From an uncultured Clostridia bacterium (GTDB lineage: Bacteria; Bacillota; Clostridia; Oscillospirales; Acutalibacteraceae), in NCBI GenBank assembly GCA_946002045.1, contig CAMFYM010000010.1:1-22122 (forward strand): a stretch of DNA of 22,122 bases. Direction: 5' to 3'. Positions 1 through 9,174 of this stretch are shown here, piece after piece. The notes under the pieces were generated by a model. The model saw nothing but the letters and a program-made list of their open reading frames with translations. It ran no database searches and had not been told where the DNA came from. Numbering within the stretch: the stretch's first letter is position 1; the number at the start of each line of letters is the position of its first letter. The translations under genes and the position numbers were made by a program.

Positions 1-45
1 GATTCCTCTACGTCTCGTGGGCTCGGAGATGTGTATAAGAGACAG
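1..45 (+). other. Illumina Nextera adapter and index left on the contig end (not genomic)
   Basis: Bases 12-45 match, base for base, the 34-base Nextera Read 2 transposon adapter as I know it, and 27-45 are the 19-base Tn5 mosaic end. Bases 4-11 (tcctctac) match the i7 index I remember as N712, and bases 1-3 (gat) match the last bases of the P7 primer. Genomic sequence therefore begins at base 46. The adapter reads in frame into the first gene and would add a false N-terminus (M/V-Y-K-R-Q) to its protein. Confidence 0.97.
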
Positions 46-1494
46 ATTGATATGCCACCATATGCTCCTATTCTAATGGAGTCAACAAGAAGCATTGGAT
101 ATTCTGTTGAAGCAGCAATTGCCGACGTAATTGATAACAGCATTGCTGCATTTGCAACAAACATTGAAGTGAATTTTTTCCCATCAAGCGATCCTTATAT
201 CTGCATATTGGATAATGGTAATGGTATGACGATATCAGAACTTGAAAATGCTATGCAATATGGAAGTAAAAATCCATTAGACACTCGTAGTGAAAATGAT
301 TTAGGACGATACGGTTTAGGATTAAAAACAGCATCTTTATCTCAATGTAGAAAACTTACAGTTATTTCTAAAAAGAACGATACTATTTCTGGCTGTCGAT
401 GGGATCTTGATTATGTTAAAGATAAAGAAAATTGGGCATTAATTGTTCTTGAAGAAGACGACTATAGATATGTTCCATATTTTGATAGATTGGACGAGCT
501 TAGAAGTGGCACTTTAGTTGTTTGGCAGGATCTTGATAAGTTTGCCGCTGGGGAAAGAGATATACATACAGCGCTAACTGTAAAAATGGATTCAACAAGA
601 AATCATCTTGCATTAGTATTTCATAGATATTTAAGTGGAGAGAGCGGGTTAAACAGACTTAAAATAGTTATGAACGGACATGAGGTTGAACCAAAAGATC
701 CTTTCCTTATCAAAAAAAGCAATCAATTAATGGCAGAGGAATCTATAATTATAAGAGGTCAACAGGTTAAGGTTACGCCTTATATTTTGCCTCATGTATC
801 TAACTTAACAAAAGAAGAATTAGATGCTTTAGGCGGAAAAGAAGGTCTTAGAAAATCACAAGGATTTTATGTTTATAGAAATAAGCGACTTATTTGTTGG
901 GGAACATGGTTTAGATTAATGAGACAAGGTGACCTTTCAAAGTTAGCCAGAGTACAAGTTGACATTCCAAATTCATTAGATGACCTGTGGACTTTGGATA
1001 TTAAAAAATCAACTGCCATTCCTCCTGATGAGGTTAAGAAAAATTTAGCTATTATCATCGATAAAATTTCGGCTGGTAGCAAAAGAACTTGGACCTATAG
1101 AGGCAAAAAAGAAACCAAGGATGATGTTGTGCATTTATGGACTCCAATGAAGATTAGAGGTTCTAAATACTATACAATTAACAGAGATCATCCGTTAGTT
1201 GAATCTATTATTGAGGAATTTCCTGAATCAAGAAAAAAGTTGGATACGCTTCTTGAACAGATTGGACTAATGCTACCATTAAATTCTTTATATGTTGATT
1301 TAACGAATGATGAAAAGTTAGTTAATGAATCAGAAATTACTGCTAACGAGGCTATAGAAAATGCAAAATTGCTTTTAGCAAATTATAGTTCCGTTGAAGA
1401 AAAGAAATTAATGTTGAGTGGTCTAAAAAATGTTGATATGTTTTTAGAACATTATGAAACCTTAGTTGATATGGTTGAAAGAGGAGAATTATAA
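46..1494 (+). CDS. GHKL (MutL/MORC-like) ATPase of an Mza-type defence operon, 5' end missing
   Basis: This is a cytoplasmic ATPase with the Bergerat fold shared by MutL, Hsp90 and histidine kinases. The N box (AIADVIDNS, about 22 residues after the ATG at 52), the G1 box (DNGNGM) and the G2 box (GRYGLGLKTAS) are all present and ordered as in the family. The remaining ~370 residues are probably the S5-like transducer domain plus a helical C-terminus. Upstream sequence is replaced by adapter, so the true start is unknown. The ATG at 52 sits only just before the N box and may or may not be the start. The stop overlaps the next start (TAATG at 1492-1496), which indicates translational coupling. 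By family knowledge such ATPases partner Z1 helicases in restriction-like systems. Its exact action on phage DNA is not shown here. Confidence 0.88.
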   Translation: MDMPPYAPILMESTRSIGYSVEAAIADVIDNSIAAFATNIEVNFFPSSDPYICILDNGNGMTISELENAMQYGSKNPLDTRSENDLGRYGLGLKTASLSQCRKLTVISKKNDTISGCRWDLDYVKDKENWALIVLEEDDYRYVPYFDRLDELRSGTLVVWQDLDKFAAGERDIHTALTVKMDSTRNHLALVFHRYLSGESGLNRLKIVMNGHEVEPKDPFLIKKSNQLMAEESIIIRGQQVKVTPYILPHVSNLTKEELDALGGKEGLRKSQGFYVYRNKRLICWGTWFRLMRQGDLSKLARVQVDIPNSLDDLWTLDIKKSTAIPPDEVKKNLAIIIDKISAGSKRTWTYRGKKETKDDVVHLWTPMKIRGSKYYTINRDHPLVESIIEEFPESRKKLDTLLEQIGLMLPLNSLYVDLTNDEKLVNESEITANEAIENAKLLLANYSSVEEKKLMLSGLKNVDMFLEHYETLVDMVERGEL

Positions 1495-4283
1495 TGACTG
1501 AGAATATGCGAATTATTACAGATGCTGTGATTAGTGCAATTAACACAAAATTTGGTGATGATACTCCTACGCTTGAGCAAATGAATGAATTGGCTGATAA
1601 ATGTGCAGGAGCAATGCGTGCAGTCTTTCCAGTTAATGAAGATGAATATGTTGAAATAAAGAAATATTTAGCTAAAAATGTATATCACAAAATTGGGTAT
1701 GCAGTGTCTTTAAAAGGACATGACGCAACACACAAGACATGGTATTTCTTAGAGGAAAATGATGGATTTTATTGGAATCGTTATAAGAAGTATTTAAGAA
1801 ACAGAAAACACTGGTCAGCCGAAACAGTTAATAGATTACACGAAACAACAAATGATGTTATGGATGATTTGGGTAATCCAAATGATAAGGCTCGTCAATT
1901 TCAAAGAAGAGGATTATTGTTAGGAGATGTTCAATCAGGAAAAACTGCAACATATACTGCTATTTGTAACAAGGCAGCCGATGCAAACTACAAAGTTATA
2001 ATTGTACTTGCAGGCATGATGGAAAATCTTCGTGTACAAACACAAGAACGTTTAGACGCAGAATTTGTTGGAAAAGAAAGTAAATATACTCTTGACAGAA
2101 AAGCAGATAATGAGATAAGGAATCATCCTGTTGGAGTAGGAAAAATTGATGCTAGTAACGATAAACAAATTGCGTGCTTTACATCAGTTGCTACTGACTT
2201 TAATAAAACAACACTTCGCCAATTAGGCTTGAGTTTATCTAATCTTAAAGGCACAGCTTTATTTGTAGTTAAGAAAAATAAAAGTGTCTTGAATAATTTG
2301 TATAAGTGGCTATTAGAGAATAATACTCATTCAGAAGGAGAATTAATTGACCTTCCACTGTTATTAATCGATGATGAGGCAGATAATGCATCGGTTAACA
2401 CAAATTCTGAAGAAAAAGATCCAACAGCGATTAACGCCGCTATTAGAAATATTTTGAACTGTTTTAAGCAGGCATCATATCTTGGTATTACTGCAACACC
2501 ATTTGCAAATATTTTCATTAATCCTGAAGACGAAACGGATGAAGCAGCTAGAGACCTTTTTCCAAAGGATTTTCTTACAGTTTTGCCAACACCAGAAAAT
2601 TACATTGGTGCGGACAGAATTTTTGGAAACGGAAACGCTGATGAATGGGATAATGAATCTGATGGCAACAGAAATCTTGGCGAATTTAACGATGCATTAA
2701 TTCCAATTGAAAATGAGGAACAAGATAGCTTTTTCTATTTTAAACACAAAAAAGAAATTGCATATGAGCTAACAGAAATCCCAGCCTCAATGAAAGAAGC
2801 TATTCGATATTTTATATTGTCGTCTGCTATTTCGGACTACAGAAGAGATTATACCGAACACAGATCAATGTTGGTAAATGTAAGCCGTTTTACACTCGTT
2901 CAAAATCAAACAGCCGATATTATTGAAAGTTTTCTAAATAGGATTAAGTTAGACTTAGAGAATTACGCTCAATTGCCGGCAATAGAAAGCATGAAAATAA
3001 ATAGTATTTCAATGCTTTTCGATGTTTGGAATAAGTATAACTTAGATAAAGTCATTGACATTGATTGGGAAGAATTTCTTCAGAAGTATTTGTATAAGGC
3101 TACACGACGAATAGAGGTTAGATCTGTCAACCAAAGCAGTGGAGCTGCTGCATTAGATTATCATAACTATAAGGATATCGGCATGAGGGTTATTGCTGTT
3201 GGTGGTAATAGTCTTTCAAGAGGTCTTACTTTAGAAGGCTTAATGGTTAGTTATTTTTATCGAAACACCATGATGTACGATACTTTGCTACAGATGGGTA
3301 GATGGTTTGGTTATAGACCAGGTTATGAGGATTTGTTCAAGGTTTGGATGGCAGAAGATGCTATTGACTGGTATGGATATATTATTGATGCAGTTAATGA
3401 ACTTAAACAAGAATTATTCAAAATGAAGAGGCAAAACCTAACACCAAAAGAGTTTGGTTTAAAAGTTAGGCAAGCACCAGGTGCACTGTTAGTTACTGCA
3501 AGAAACAAAATGCGAACAGGAACAATGGTAAAGCGACCTATCACAGTATCTGGTAGAATGCTTGAAACACCAAGGTTAAAAGGTGATAAAGCAACTATTG
3601 ATAACAATGAGGCGTTATGTAGGAACTTTATTAAGTCCATTTCAGCATCAGCAAATTGGGAATATGATGATTACACTAAATCTTTTATTTGGAAAGATAT
3701 TCCTAAAGAGGCGATAATCGAAATTGTTCGTGCGTTTGAAACTCATCCTTGGAATTTAAATTTCCAACCTATTGCACTAGCTGATTATATTTTAGATTCA
3801 AATCTTGATAAATGGGATGTTGCTATTCCAAATGGTTCATCTGATAGCACAGTTGGCGTTGAAACTTTTGATGACACTATTCATGTTAATCCTGAAATGC
3901 GTAAAATGGAAAGAGATTTGAACTACAAAAATATGATTAGAATTAATGGTCATCATGTTAGAGTTGGTACGGGTGGATGTTCAAAGATTGGATTATCAAA
4001 GGAAACAATCCAAGATATTAGAAGAAAAAACATAAAAAAATGTGATGACAAGACCTACTTGAAGATAAAGGATCGAAATCCTCTCCTTTTATTACATATA
4101 CTCGAGAATAGTACTAAAAAAGATGATGACGATATGCCAATTATAATGTTTGCATTAGGATTAGGATTCCCTGATGATGGAATTGAAAGAACTGCTAATT
4201 ATGTAGTAAATGTTAAGGAATTGGAAAATTGGGTTGATGATATTGCATTAGAGGATGATGACGATGATGAATTTAACAATTAG
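1494..4283 (+). CDS. Z1-domain superfamily II helicase/ATPase (defence operon)
   Basis: This 929-residue protein is a probable DNA-dependent ATPase of the Z1 family. Visible motifs are Walker A GDVQSGKT (residues 144-151), Walker B/DEAD-like LLLIDDEAD (289-297), motif III ITATP (332-336), a motif V-like LSRGLTLEG (574-582) and motif VI QMGRWFGYR (600-608). The last four fall where the Z1 domain is expected. The C-terminus ends in a run of Asp/Glu. The start ATG overlaps the previous stop, with AGAGGAG upstream at 1482-1488. Its 3' end overlaps the next gene by about 20 bases. Family knowledge: Z1 proteins occur next to MutL/MORC-like ATPases, nucleases and AIPR proteins in restriction-type cassettes and probably move on or remodel target DNA. 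The substrate cannot be read from the sequence. Confidence 0.92.
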   Translation: MTENMRIITDAVISAINTKFGDDTPTLEQMNELADKCAGAMRAVFPVNEDEYVEIKKYLAKNVYHKIGYAVSLKGHDATHKTWYFLEENDGFYWNRYKKYLRNRKHWSAETVNRLHETTNDVMDDLGNPNDKARQFQRRGLLLGDVQSGKTATYTAICNKAADANYKVIIVLAGMMENLRVQTQERLDAEFVGKESKYTLDRKADNEIRNHPVGVGKIDASNDKQIACFTSVATDFNKTTLRQLGLSLSNLKGTALFVVKKNKSVLNNLYKWLLENNTHSEGELIDLPLLLIDDEADNASVNTNSEEKDPTAINAAIRNILNCFKQASYLGITATPFANIFINPEDETDEAARDLFPKDFLTVLPTPENYIGADRIFGNGNADEWDNESDGNRNLGEFNDALIPIENEEQDSFFYFKHKKEIAYELTEIPASMKEAIRYFILSSAISDYRRDYTEHRSMLVNVSRFTLVQNQTADIIESFLNRIKLDLENYAQLPAIESMKINSISMLFDVWNKYNLDKVIDIDWEEFLQKYLYKATRRIEVRSVNQSSGAAALDYHNYKDIGMRVIAVGGNSLSRGLTLEGLMVSYFYRNTMMYDTLLQMGRWFGYRPGYEDLFKVWMAEDAIDWYGYIIDAVNELKQELFKMKRQNLTPKEFGLKVRQAPGALLVTARNKMRTGTMVKRPITVSGRMLETPRLKGDKATIDNNEALCRNFIKSISASANWEYDDYTKSFIWKDIPKEAIIEIVRAFETHPWNLNFQPIALADYILDSNLDKWDVAIPNGSSDSTVGVETFDDTIHVNPEMRKMERDLNYKNMIRINGHHVRVGTGGCSKIGLSKETIQDIRRKNIKKCDDKTYLKIKDRNPLLLLHILENSTKKDDDDMPIIMFALGLGFPDDGIERTANYVVNVKELENWVDDIALEDDDDDEFNN

Positions 4284-5196
4284 CCAATTAAATAAAATTT
4301 GGCAAGATGCGTCAACTACTGTTGGTGGTTTTTTGCTTGCTGATAGCGAACATCCTATTGAATTTCATTTAGGATACGATAATGGACAGCGTTGTTTTAT
4401 TGTTATGAATTCTGGAAAAGTTGATGATATTGTTTCTTCTAAAGCGATAACTGCCAAGAATGTTATAACTGGCAACACAAAATCTTTATTATTTCTATTG
4501 CGTTATGAATCTTTAGAAGATATCTTTTCAAATTTATGTTGGGATTTAATTACATATACTAAACAGAGCGATAATCCAATTAAGGATTTGATTGATAGAT
4601 TTAACAATTGGCAAAAGCTATTGCAAAAATTGCCAAATGGTTTAATGTCGGCAAATGCTCAAAAAGGACTTATTGGTGAATTATTGTATTTAGAGTATTT
4701 AATTGATCAAAACGGAGTAAAACATGCATTTGAATCATGGGTCGGACCAGATGGAAGTGATCAAGATTTTTTGTTAGATGATTCATGGACAGAAGTTAAA
4801 ACAACCACAATTAGCTCTGATTCAATAAATATTTCTTCATTGGAACAATTGGATCGAGATGATTTTGGAAGGCTTGTAGTTTATTTTATGGACAAAGTGG
4901 ATTCGCCAAATAAATCTACTATTACTCTTGGCGATATTTTTGAAAGAGTTTTTGCAAAGTTAACAGACTCACAATATATTGACTCGTTAATATGCAAAAC
5001 TTCAAAAGTTGGTTTTGACATCAAAAATATTGAAAAGTATAAAACGATTCATTTTAAATTAGTCGGAAGTAGTTGTTATGCCGTTAGGGATGAATTCCCT
5101 CGTTTAACTAAAAAAAATATTCCTAATGGAATTATTTCAGCCGGTTATTCGATTAGTTTATCAAGCATTAACAACTATAGAATTGAGGAGAAATAA
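4264..5196 (+). CDS. PD-(D/E)XK (DUF4420-type) nuclease candidate of the defence operon
   Basis: About 310 residues. The central part carries a restriction-endonuclease-fold signature: an early helix Glu (GLIGELLYLEYL, near residue 139), then GSDQDF with Asp near 168, then WTEVKTT with the E-x-K pair near 177-179. Together these form the E...D...ExK arrangement of PD-(D/E)XK nucleases and make this the likely DNA-cutting subunit. The flanks are uncharacterised. In-frame ATGs lie at 4255, 4258, 4264 and 4267. I chose 4264 because GAGG at 4251-4254 then sits nine bases upstream, while 4255 would touch it. The gene starts inside the Asp-rich 3' end of the Z1 gene and ends directly against the AIPR start codon, so expression is coupled. 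Confidence 0.8.
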   Translation: MMNLTISQLNKIWQDASTTVGGFLLADSEHPIEFHLGYDNGQRCFIVMNSGKVDDIVSSKAITAKNVITGNTKSLLFLLRYESLEDIFSNLCWDLITYTKQSDNPIKDLIDRFNNWQKLLQKLPNGLMSANAQKGLIGELLYLEYLIDQNGVKHAFESWVGPDGSDQDFLLDDSWTEVKTTTISSDSINISSLEQLDRDDFGRLVVYFMDKVDSPNKSTITLGDIFERVFAKLTDSQYIDSLICKTSKVGFDIKNIEKYKTIHFKLVGSSCYAVRDEFPRLTKKNIPNGIISAGYSISLSSINNYRIEEK

Positions 5197-7290
5197 ATGG
5201 ATGCATTAGAATTTCAAAAGGACTTTTTAGAAGAAGTCAAATCAACAGCTGCGGTAGCTGGCGAAGGATCAACGGCTGCATTTGTAAGCATTATGACAGA
5301 ATATCTAATAAACTCTGAAGTTATTCCTGATTTTACACCATCTTTTTTTATGGGAACAGGACGACATAATAAAAATCTTAGAGTCGATGGATATTGTCTT
5401 GATGAAATTGACTATACTATGAATTTGTTTATTGCCGATTATACTGGTAATGAAAACAGAGAAAGAATCATACAATCCTTTGTTAAAACAGAATTAGGCA
5501 AATTATCTGGATTTATTAGTGAAGTTTATGGATATCCAATGTTTAAGCGAAATATTGAAGAAAGCACACCTGCGGCTGATCTAATAGAACAGCTGGAATT
5601 TCACAAGCAAAATATAAGAAAATTTAGATTGTTTTATCTCACAGATGGGTTCACTAGTGACAGAATAAAGGATATTGTAGCTGATGATATTGAGGGAATA
5701 CCAACAGAATATCAAGTGTGGGATATTGAAAGATTATTTAGAGTTTGTTGTTCAGATTTAGGTAGACAAGCTGTAGAAATCGATTTCAAGGGATATACAG
5801 AGATGGGAATACCATGTCTTGAAGCAAGCGCTGCAAATAACGAGGATTACAAGAGTTATTTATGTATTATTCCGGGTGCCGTGTTAGCTGATGTTTATGA
5901 CACTTATGGCAGTCAATTACTTGAAGGAAATGTTAGATCGTTTTTATCAACTAAAGTTGCAGTAAATAAAAAGATCAGAGGAACTATACTATCAGAGCCT
6001 GAAAAATTCTTTGCATTCAATAATGGTGTTTCTGCAACAGCTATGGACTTAGTAATTGAAACTACTCCAGAGGGCAGGTTCATAACTTATGCAAAGGACT
6101 TTCAAATTGTAAATGGTGGACAAACAACTGCTTCGCTATCTAATGCTCGTTTTAAAGATAAAGCTGATTTAAGCAATGTGTATGTTCAAATGAAGCTAAC
6201 AGAAGTTGATTCAAACATTGAAAGAGCTAATGAATTAATTAGAAATATTTCAAGATCATCTAACAGCCAAAACAAGGTGAGCGAAGCCGATTTCTTCTCA
6301 ACACATCCATTTCATGTCAGAATGGAACAAATTGCTAATCGTCTATATGCACCTGCAACTGGTGGTGCACAACATGAAACCAAATGGTTCTATGAAAGAG
6401 CAAGAGGTCAATATGTTCAATCTCAAATGCATATGACAAAAGCTGAAAAGAATAAATTTGTAGCTCAACACCCTAAAAAGCAAGTTATTACCAAGACGGA
6501 TTTGGCAAAAATCAAAAACACTTGGGACGGAAATCCTCAAATGGTAAGTAAGGGTGCGCAGACTAACTTTATTAAATTTGCGGATGTAATAAATGACGCA
6601 TGGGATAAAAATGATGCTGAGTTTAACGAAAAATACTATAAAGACATTGTTGCATTAACACTATTGTTTAAACATACAGAATGGTTAGTTCCTCGTCAAC
6701 CTTGGTACGAGCAGGGCTATCGTGCAAATATTGTTACCTATTCTTTAGCATTATTTCATAGGCTAATCAAACTGCAATACAAGGATTCCGAGTTGGATTT
6801 ATCTCTAATATGGAATAGACAACCAAAGCCGGATTCTGATTGGGATTTCATCGATGACCAGTTAGAATTAATTACAGAGTACGTTTATGATTGCATTACT
6901 GATGATGATAGGCCAACAGCTAATGTCACTCAATGGTGTAAAAGAGATGCTTGTTGGGAAGGCGTCAAGAAAAAATGCAATATTGAGCTGACCCCAACAA
7001 TAGAAAATATGCTGATCGACAAAGAAGATACTATTCGTAGCAAGAAAGAAGCAAAACAAGATCAAGGTATTGTGTCTGATATGGAAGCTCAAGCTGCTGT
7101 TATTGAATATGGAAGCGAATTTTGGAAATCAGTATATGGATTTACAATTACAAATAAGTTGGGAGCTCCAAGTATAATAGTTGCATTGAAGCAAGCAATG
7201 ATGATACCAAATCGTTTACCTAACCCAGTACAGTGTAAGCAATTGCTGAAACATATAGAAGAAGTCAAATTAAATGGCTTTAAATGCTAA
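5197..7290 (+). CDS. AIPR-family (abortive infection phage resistance) protein
   Basis: This 697-residue protein has the AIPR core: LLEGNVRSFL (241-250), FFAFNNGVSATA (271-282) and FQIVNGGQTTASL (302-314). These match the family's conserved NVR, NNG and NGGQTT blocks. The N-terminal stretch DGYCLDEIDY... LFIADY (about 64-82) is acidic and strand-rich, and could be a degraded or divergent nuclease fold; that is inference only. GAGGAG lies seven bases before the ATG, and the upstream stop codon touches this start, so it is the last gene of the four-gene operon. A terminator follows at once. AIPR proteins were named from phage-abortive plasmids; their biochemical activity is not settled to my knowledge. 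In this context it is a core part of the defence complex. Confidence 0.9.
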   Translation: MDALEFQKDFLEEVKSTAAVAGEGSTAAFVSIMTEYLINSEVIPDFTPSFFMGTGRHNKNLRVDGYCLDEIDYTMNLFIADYTGNENRERIIQSFVKTELGKLSGFISEVYGYPMFKRNIEESTPAADLIEQLEFHKQNIRKFRLFYLTDGFTSDRIKDIVADDIEGIPTEYQVWDIERLFRVCCSDLGRQAVEIDFKGYTEMGIPCLEASAANNEDYKSYLCIIPGAVLADVYDTYGSQLLEGNVRSFLSTKVAVNKKIRGTILSEPEKFFAFNNGVSATAMDLVIETTPEGRFITYAKDFQIVNGGQTTASLSNARFKDKADLSNVYVQMKLTEVDSNIERANELIRNISRSSNSQNKVSEADFFSTHPFHVRMEQIANRLYAPATGGAQHETKWFYERARGQYVQSQMHMTKAEKNKFVAQHPKKQVITKTDLAKIKNTWDGNPQMVSKGAQTNFIKFADVINDAWDKNDAEFNEKYYKDIVALTLLFKHTEWLVPRQPWYEQGYRANIVTYSLALFHRLIKLQYKDSELDLSLIWNRQPKPDSDWDFIDDQLELITEYVYDCITDDDRPTANVTQWCKRDACWEGVKKKCNIELTPTIENMLIDKEDTIRSKKEAKQDQGIVSDMEAQAAVIEYGSEFWKSVYGFTITNKLGAPSIIVALKQAMMIPNRLPNPVQCKQLLKHIEEVKLNGFKC

Positions 7291-7296
7291 AAATTG

Positions 7297-7332
7297 AGTC
7301 CAGATTGTAAAAAAGTCTGGACTTATTTTTTT
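7297..7332 (+). terminator. Intrinsic terminator after the defence operon
   Basis: An eight-base perfect stem (agtccaga / tctggact, 7297-7304 with 7316-7323) is followed within a few bases by a T-rich run. It separates the four-gene operon from the methyltransferase gene. Confidence 0.85.
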
Positions 7333-7344
7333 ATTTATGTTATG

Positions 7345-7373
7345 CTGCAAAAGGAAAATAAATGTGCTATAAT
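7345..7373 (+). promoter_or_regulatory. Extended -10 promoter for the methyltransferase gene
   Basis: A consensus TATAAT lies at 7368-7373 with TG one base ahead (TGCTATAAT, extended -10). The -35 region near 7345-7350 (ctgcaa) is poor, as is usual for extended -10 promoters. It implies that the methyltransferase is made independently of the ATPase/nuclease operon, which makes sense for a protective enzyme. Confidence 0.65.
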
Positions 7374-7391
7374 AAATAGCGTGGTGATAGA

Positions 7392-8975
7392 ATGGCAAAG
7401 TATAATACAATTGACTTGTTCGCTGGAGCAGGAGGTTTAAGTCTTGGCTTTATGCAAACAAAAAAATTTGACATAAAGGTTGCTTTTGAAAACAACCCCA
7501 ACATGCAGGAAACATATAAACAAAACCATAAGGGCACAGTGGTTTATGGAGATGTTTGTGCTGCTGATTACAGCAAAATCCAAGAGAAATTCGGAAAATT
7601 TGATGTTGTTATAGGCGGACCTCCATGCCAAGGCTTTTCAAATGCTAATAGGCAAAAGAATCGTGCTATAAGCATGAATAATATGCTCGTAAAAGAATAT
7701 ATGCGTGCTGTTATTGAATTGCAGCCTATTGCATTCGTTATGGAAAATGTTAGTATGCTAAAATCTGACGTCCATAGATTTTATATGGATAAAAACGACA
7801 AAGAAAAAATAAATAAATATGATATTCCTTTTAGTATATCAAAAATTGAATTGTTAGATAAATCGTACTACTTTGATGAGGCAATTGATATAGTTCAAGA
7901 TTTAGATTCCATTATTGAACACCTTTGGGATGAAAAAACATATTATTCAATCAATGTTATTTATAAGACGTCTAAAAACAATAAGAAACTACAAAAGTTA
8001 CTTAAAGATAGGAAAAAGCAGCTTATTTCTTTACTTAATGGAATAGAAACAAATTCAAAAGATTATATTTCTGTTGTAAGCAACAACGCTTTTAACAGTA
8101 TATTGGATTATTACAGTGGTTCAATAAAACTTTCTGAAATGATTAAGCATTTAGAAAAAGCTATAATGATTCAAAGAATGTTAAGCAAAGCAAAGGAAAT
8201 TTTTGATAACAATATAGTTGTTGAGGAGTATAATTGCGATAATGGCATAGTTGCAAAGATTAAGTCTTTTGCAGTGTATGATTATGTTAAGGCAATTCTT
8301 GGTTCGGATGAAAACAACTATACAATAAATAGCGATGTTCTTTGTGCAACGGAATTTGGAGCACCACAAAAAAGAAAAAGATTTATCGTTATTGGTGTAA
8401 AAAAAGATGTTTCAGACCATTTTGAAATGCCGGCAGGAAAAATAAAGGAAGCACAATTTCGAACTGTACGTGATGCAATTGAAGATATTCAAGATGTTGA
8501 TCCTGTTTTTTCTGTTGAAGAAGATAATGGTGCAGAGCTTGAAACGAAGGACGACTTAAACCCATTAGCGAAAAAATTAAGAAACAGCGAAGTTTTATAT
8601 AATCATATAATTACTAAAACAACACCTATCGCTATGGAACGATTTAAAGCGTTGGAACAAGGACAGAATTTTCACACTTTAGACAAGAAACTTAAAACCA
8701 CATATACTGATCCATCAAGAACACAGAACACAGTTTATTTACGATTGAATTATGATGAGCCATCAGGAACAGTGATAAATGTTAGAAAATCTATGTGGGT
8801 TCATCCTGTTTTAGATAGAGCTTTAAGTATTAGAGAAGCGGCGAGATTACAAACTTTCCCGGATTCTTTTAGATTTTGTGGATCAAAAGATAAACAATAT
8901 CAACAGGTTGGAAATGCTGTTCCACCAATACTGGCAAATGCAATTGCAAAACATTTGTTAGATATTATTAAATAA
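7392..8975 (+). CDS. DNA (cytosine-5-)-methyltransferase with a long internal insertion
   Basis: Transfers methyl from S-adenosylmethionine to C5 of cytosine in DNA. Motif I DLFAGAGG (8-15), motif IV PPCQGFS with catalytic Cys79, motif VI ENV (118-120), motif VIII QKRKRF (326-331), motif IX region RLNYDEPSGT (451-460) and motif X QVGNAVPP (505-512) are intact and in order. The target-recognition region should lie between about 340 and 445. About 200 lysine- and hydrophobic-rich residues separate motif VI from motif VIII, much more than the usual few dozen, giving 527 residues in all. RBS GGTGAT is three bases before the ATG. It has its own promoter and terminator. Its position behind the Z1/AIPR operon suggests it marks self DNA for that system. 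No Vsr-type repair gene is adjacent. Confidence 0.94.
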   Translation: MAKYNTIDLFAGAGGLSLGFMQTKKFDIKVAFENNPNMQETYKQNHKGTVVYGDVCAADYSKIQEKFGKFDVVIGGPPCQGFSNANRQKNRAISMNNMLVKEYMRAVIELQPIAFVMENVSMLKSDVHRFYMDKNDKEKINKYDIPFSISKIELLDKSYYFDEAIDIVQDLDSIIEHLWDEKTYYSINVIYKTSKNNKKLQKLLKDRKKQLISLLNGIETNSKDYISVVSNNAFNSILDYYSGSIKLSEMIKHLEKAIMIQRMLSKAKEIFDNNIVVEEYNCDNGIVAKIKSFAVYDYVKAILGSDENNYTINSDVLCATEFGAPQKRKRFIVIGVKKDVSDHFEMPAGKIKEAQFRTVRDAIEDIQDVDPVFSVEEDNGAELETKDDLNPLAKKLRNSEVLYNHIITKTTPIAMERFKALEQGQNFHTLDKKLKTTYTDPSRTQNTVYLRLNYDEPSGTVINVRKSMWVHPVLDRALSIREAARLQTFPDSFRFCGSKDKQYQQVGNAVPPILANAIAKHLLDIIK

Positions 8976-9045
8976 CTCGTTTGTACATACAAGATATAAA
9001 TTGTTACACAAGTGTTTTATATTGTTTGTTGATATATTTTACTGT

Positions 9046-9079
9046 AGGACTGATGCAGTTTTTGCATCAGTCCTTTTTG
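9046..9079 (+). terminator. Intrinsic terminator after the methyltransferase gene
   Basis: A 12-base perfect stem (9046-9057 with 9063-9074) around a five-base T-rich loop, followed by a T run. The flanking 8976-9174 stretch shows no gene. Confidence 0.88.
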
Positions 9080-9174
9080 CTATTTGTACTGTTTTTGGGA
9101 CTATGATTAAAAGAATTTACAAATGACTTGCTAATTAGATTTTTGTATGGTTATATACACTTGAGGTGATATAT

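Noticed and set aside
31..51. GTG at 31 as start of the first gene
   Set aside because: The codons 31-45 are adapter sequence, so this start cannot be real.
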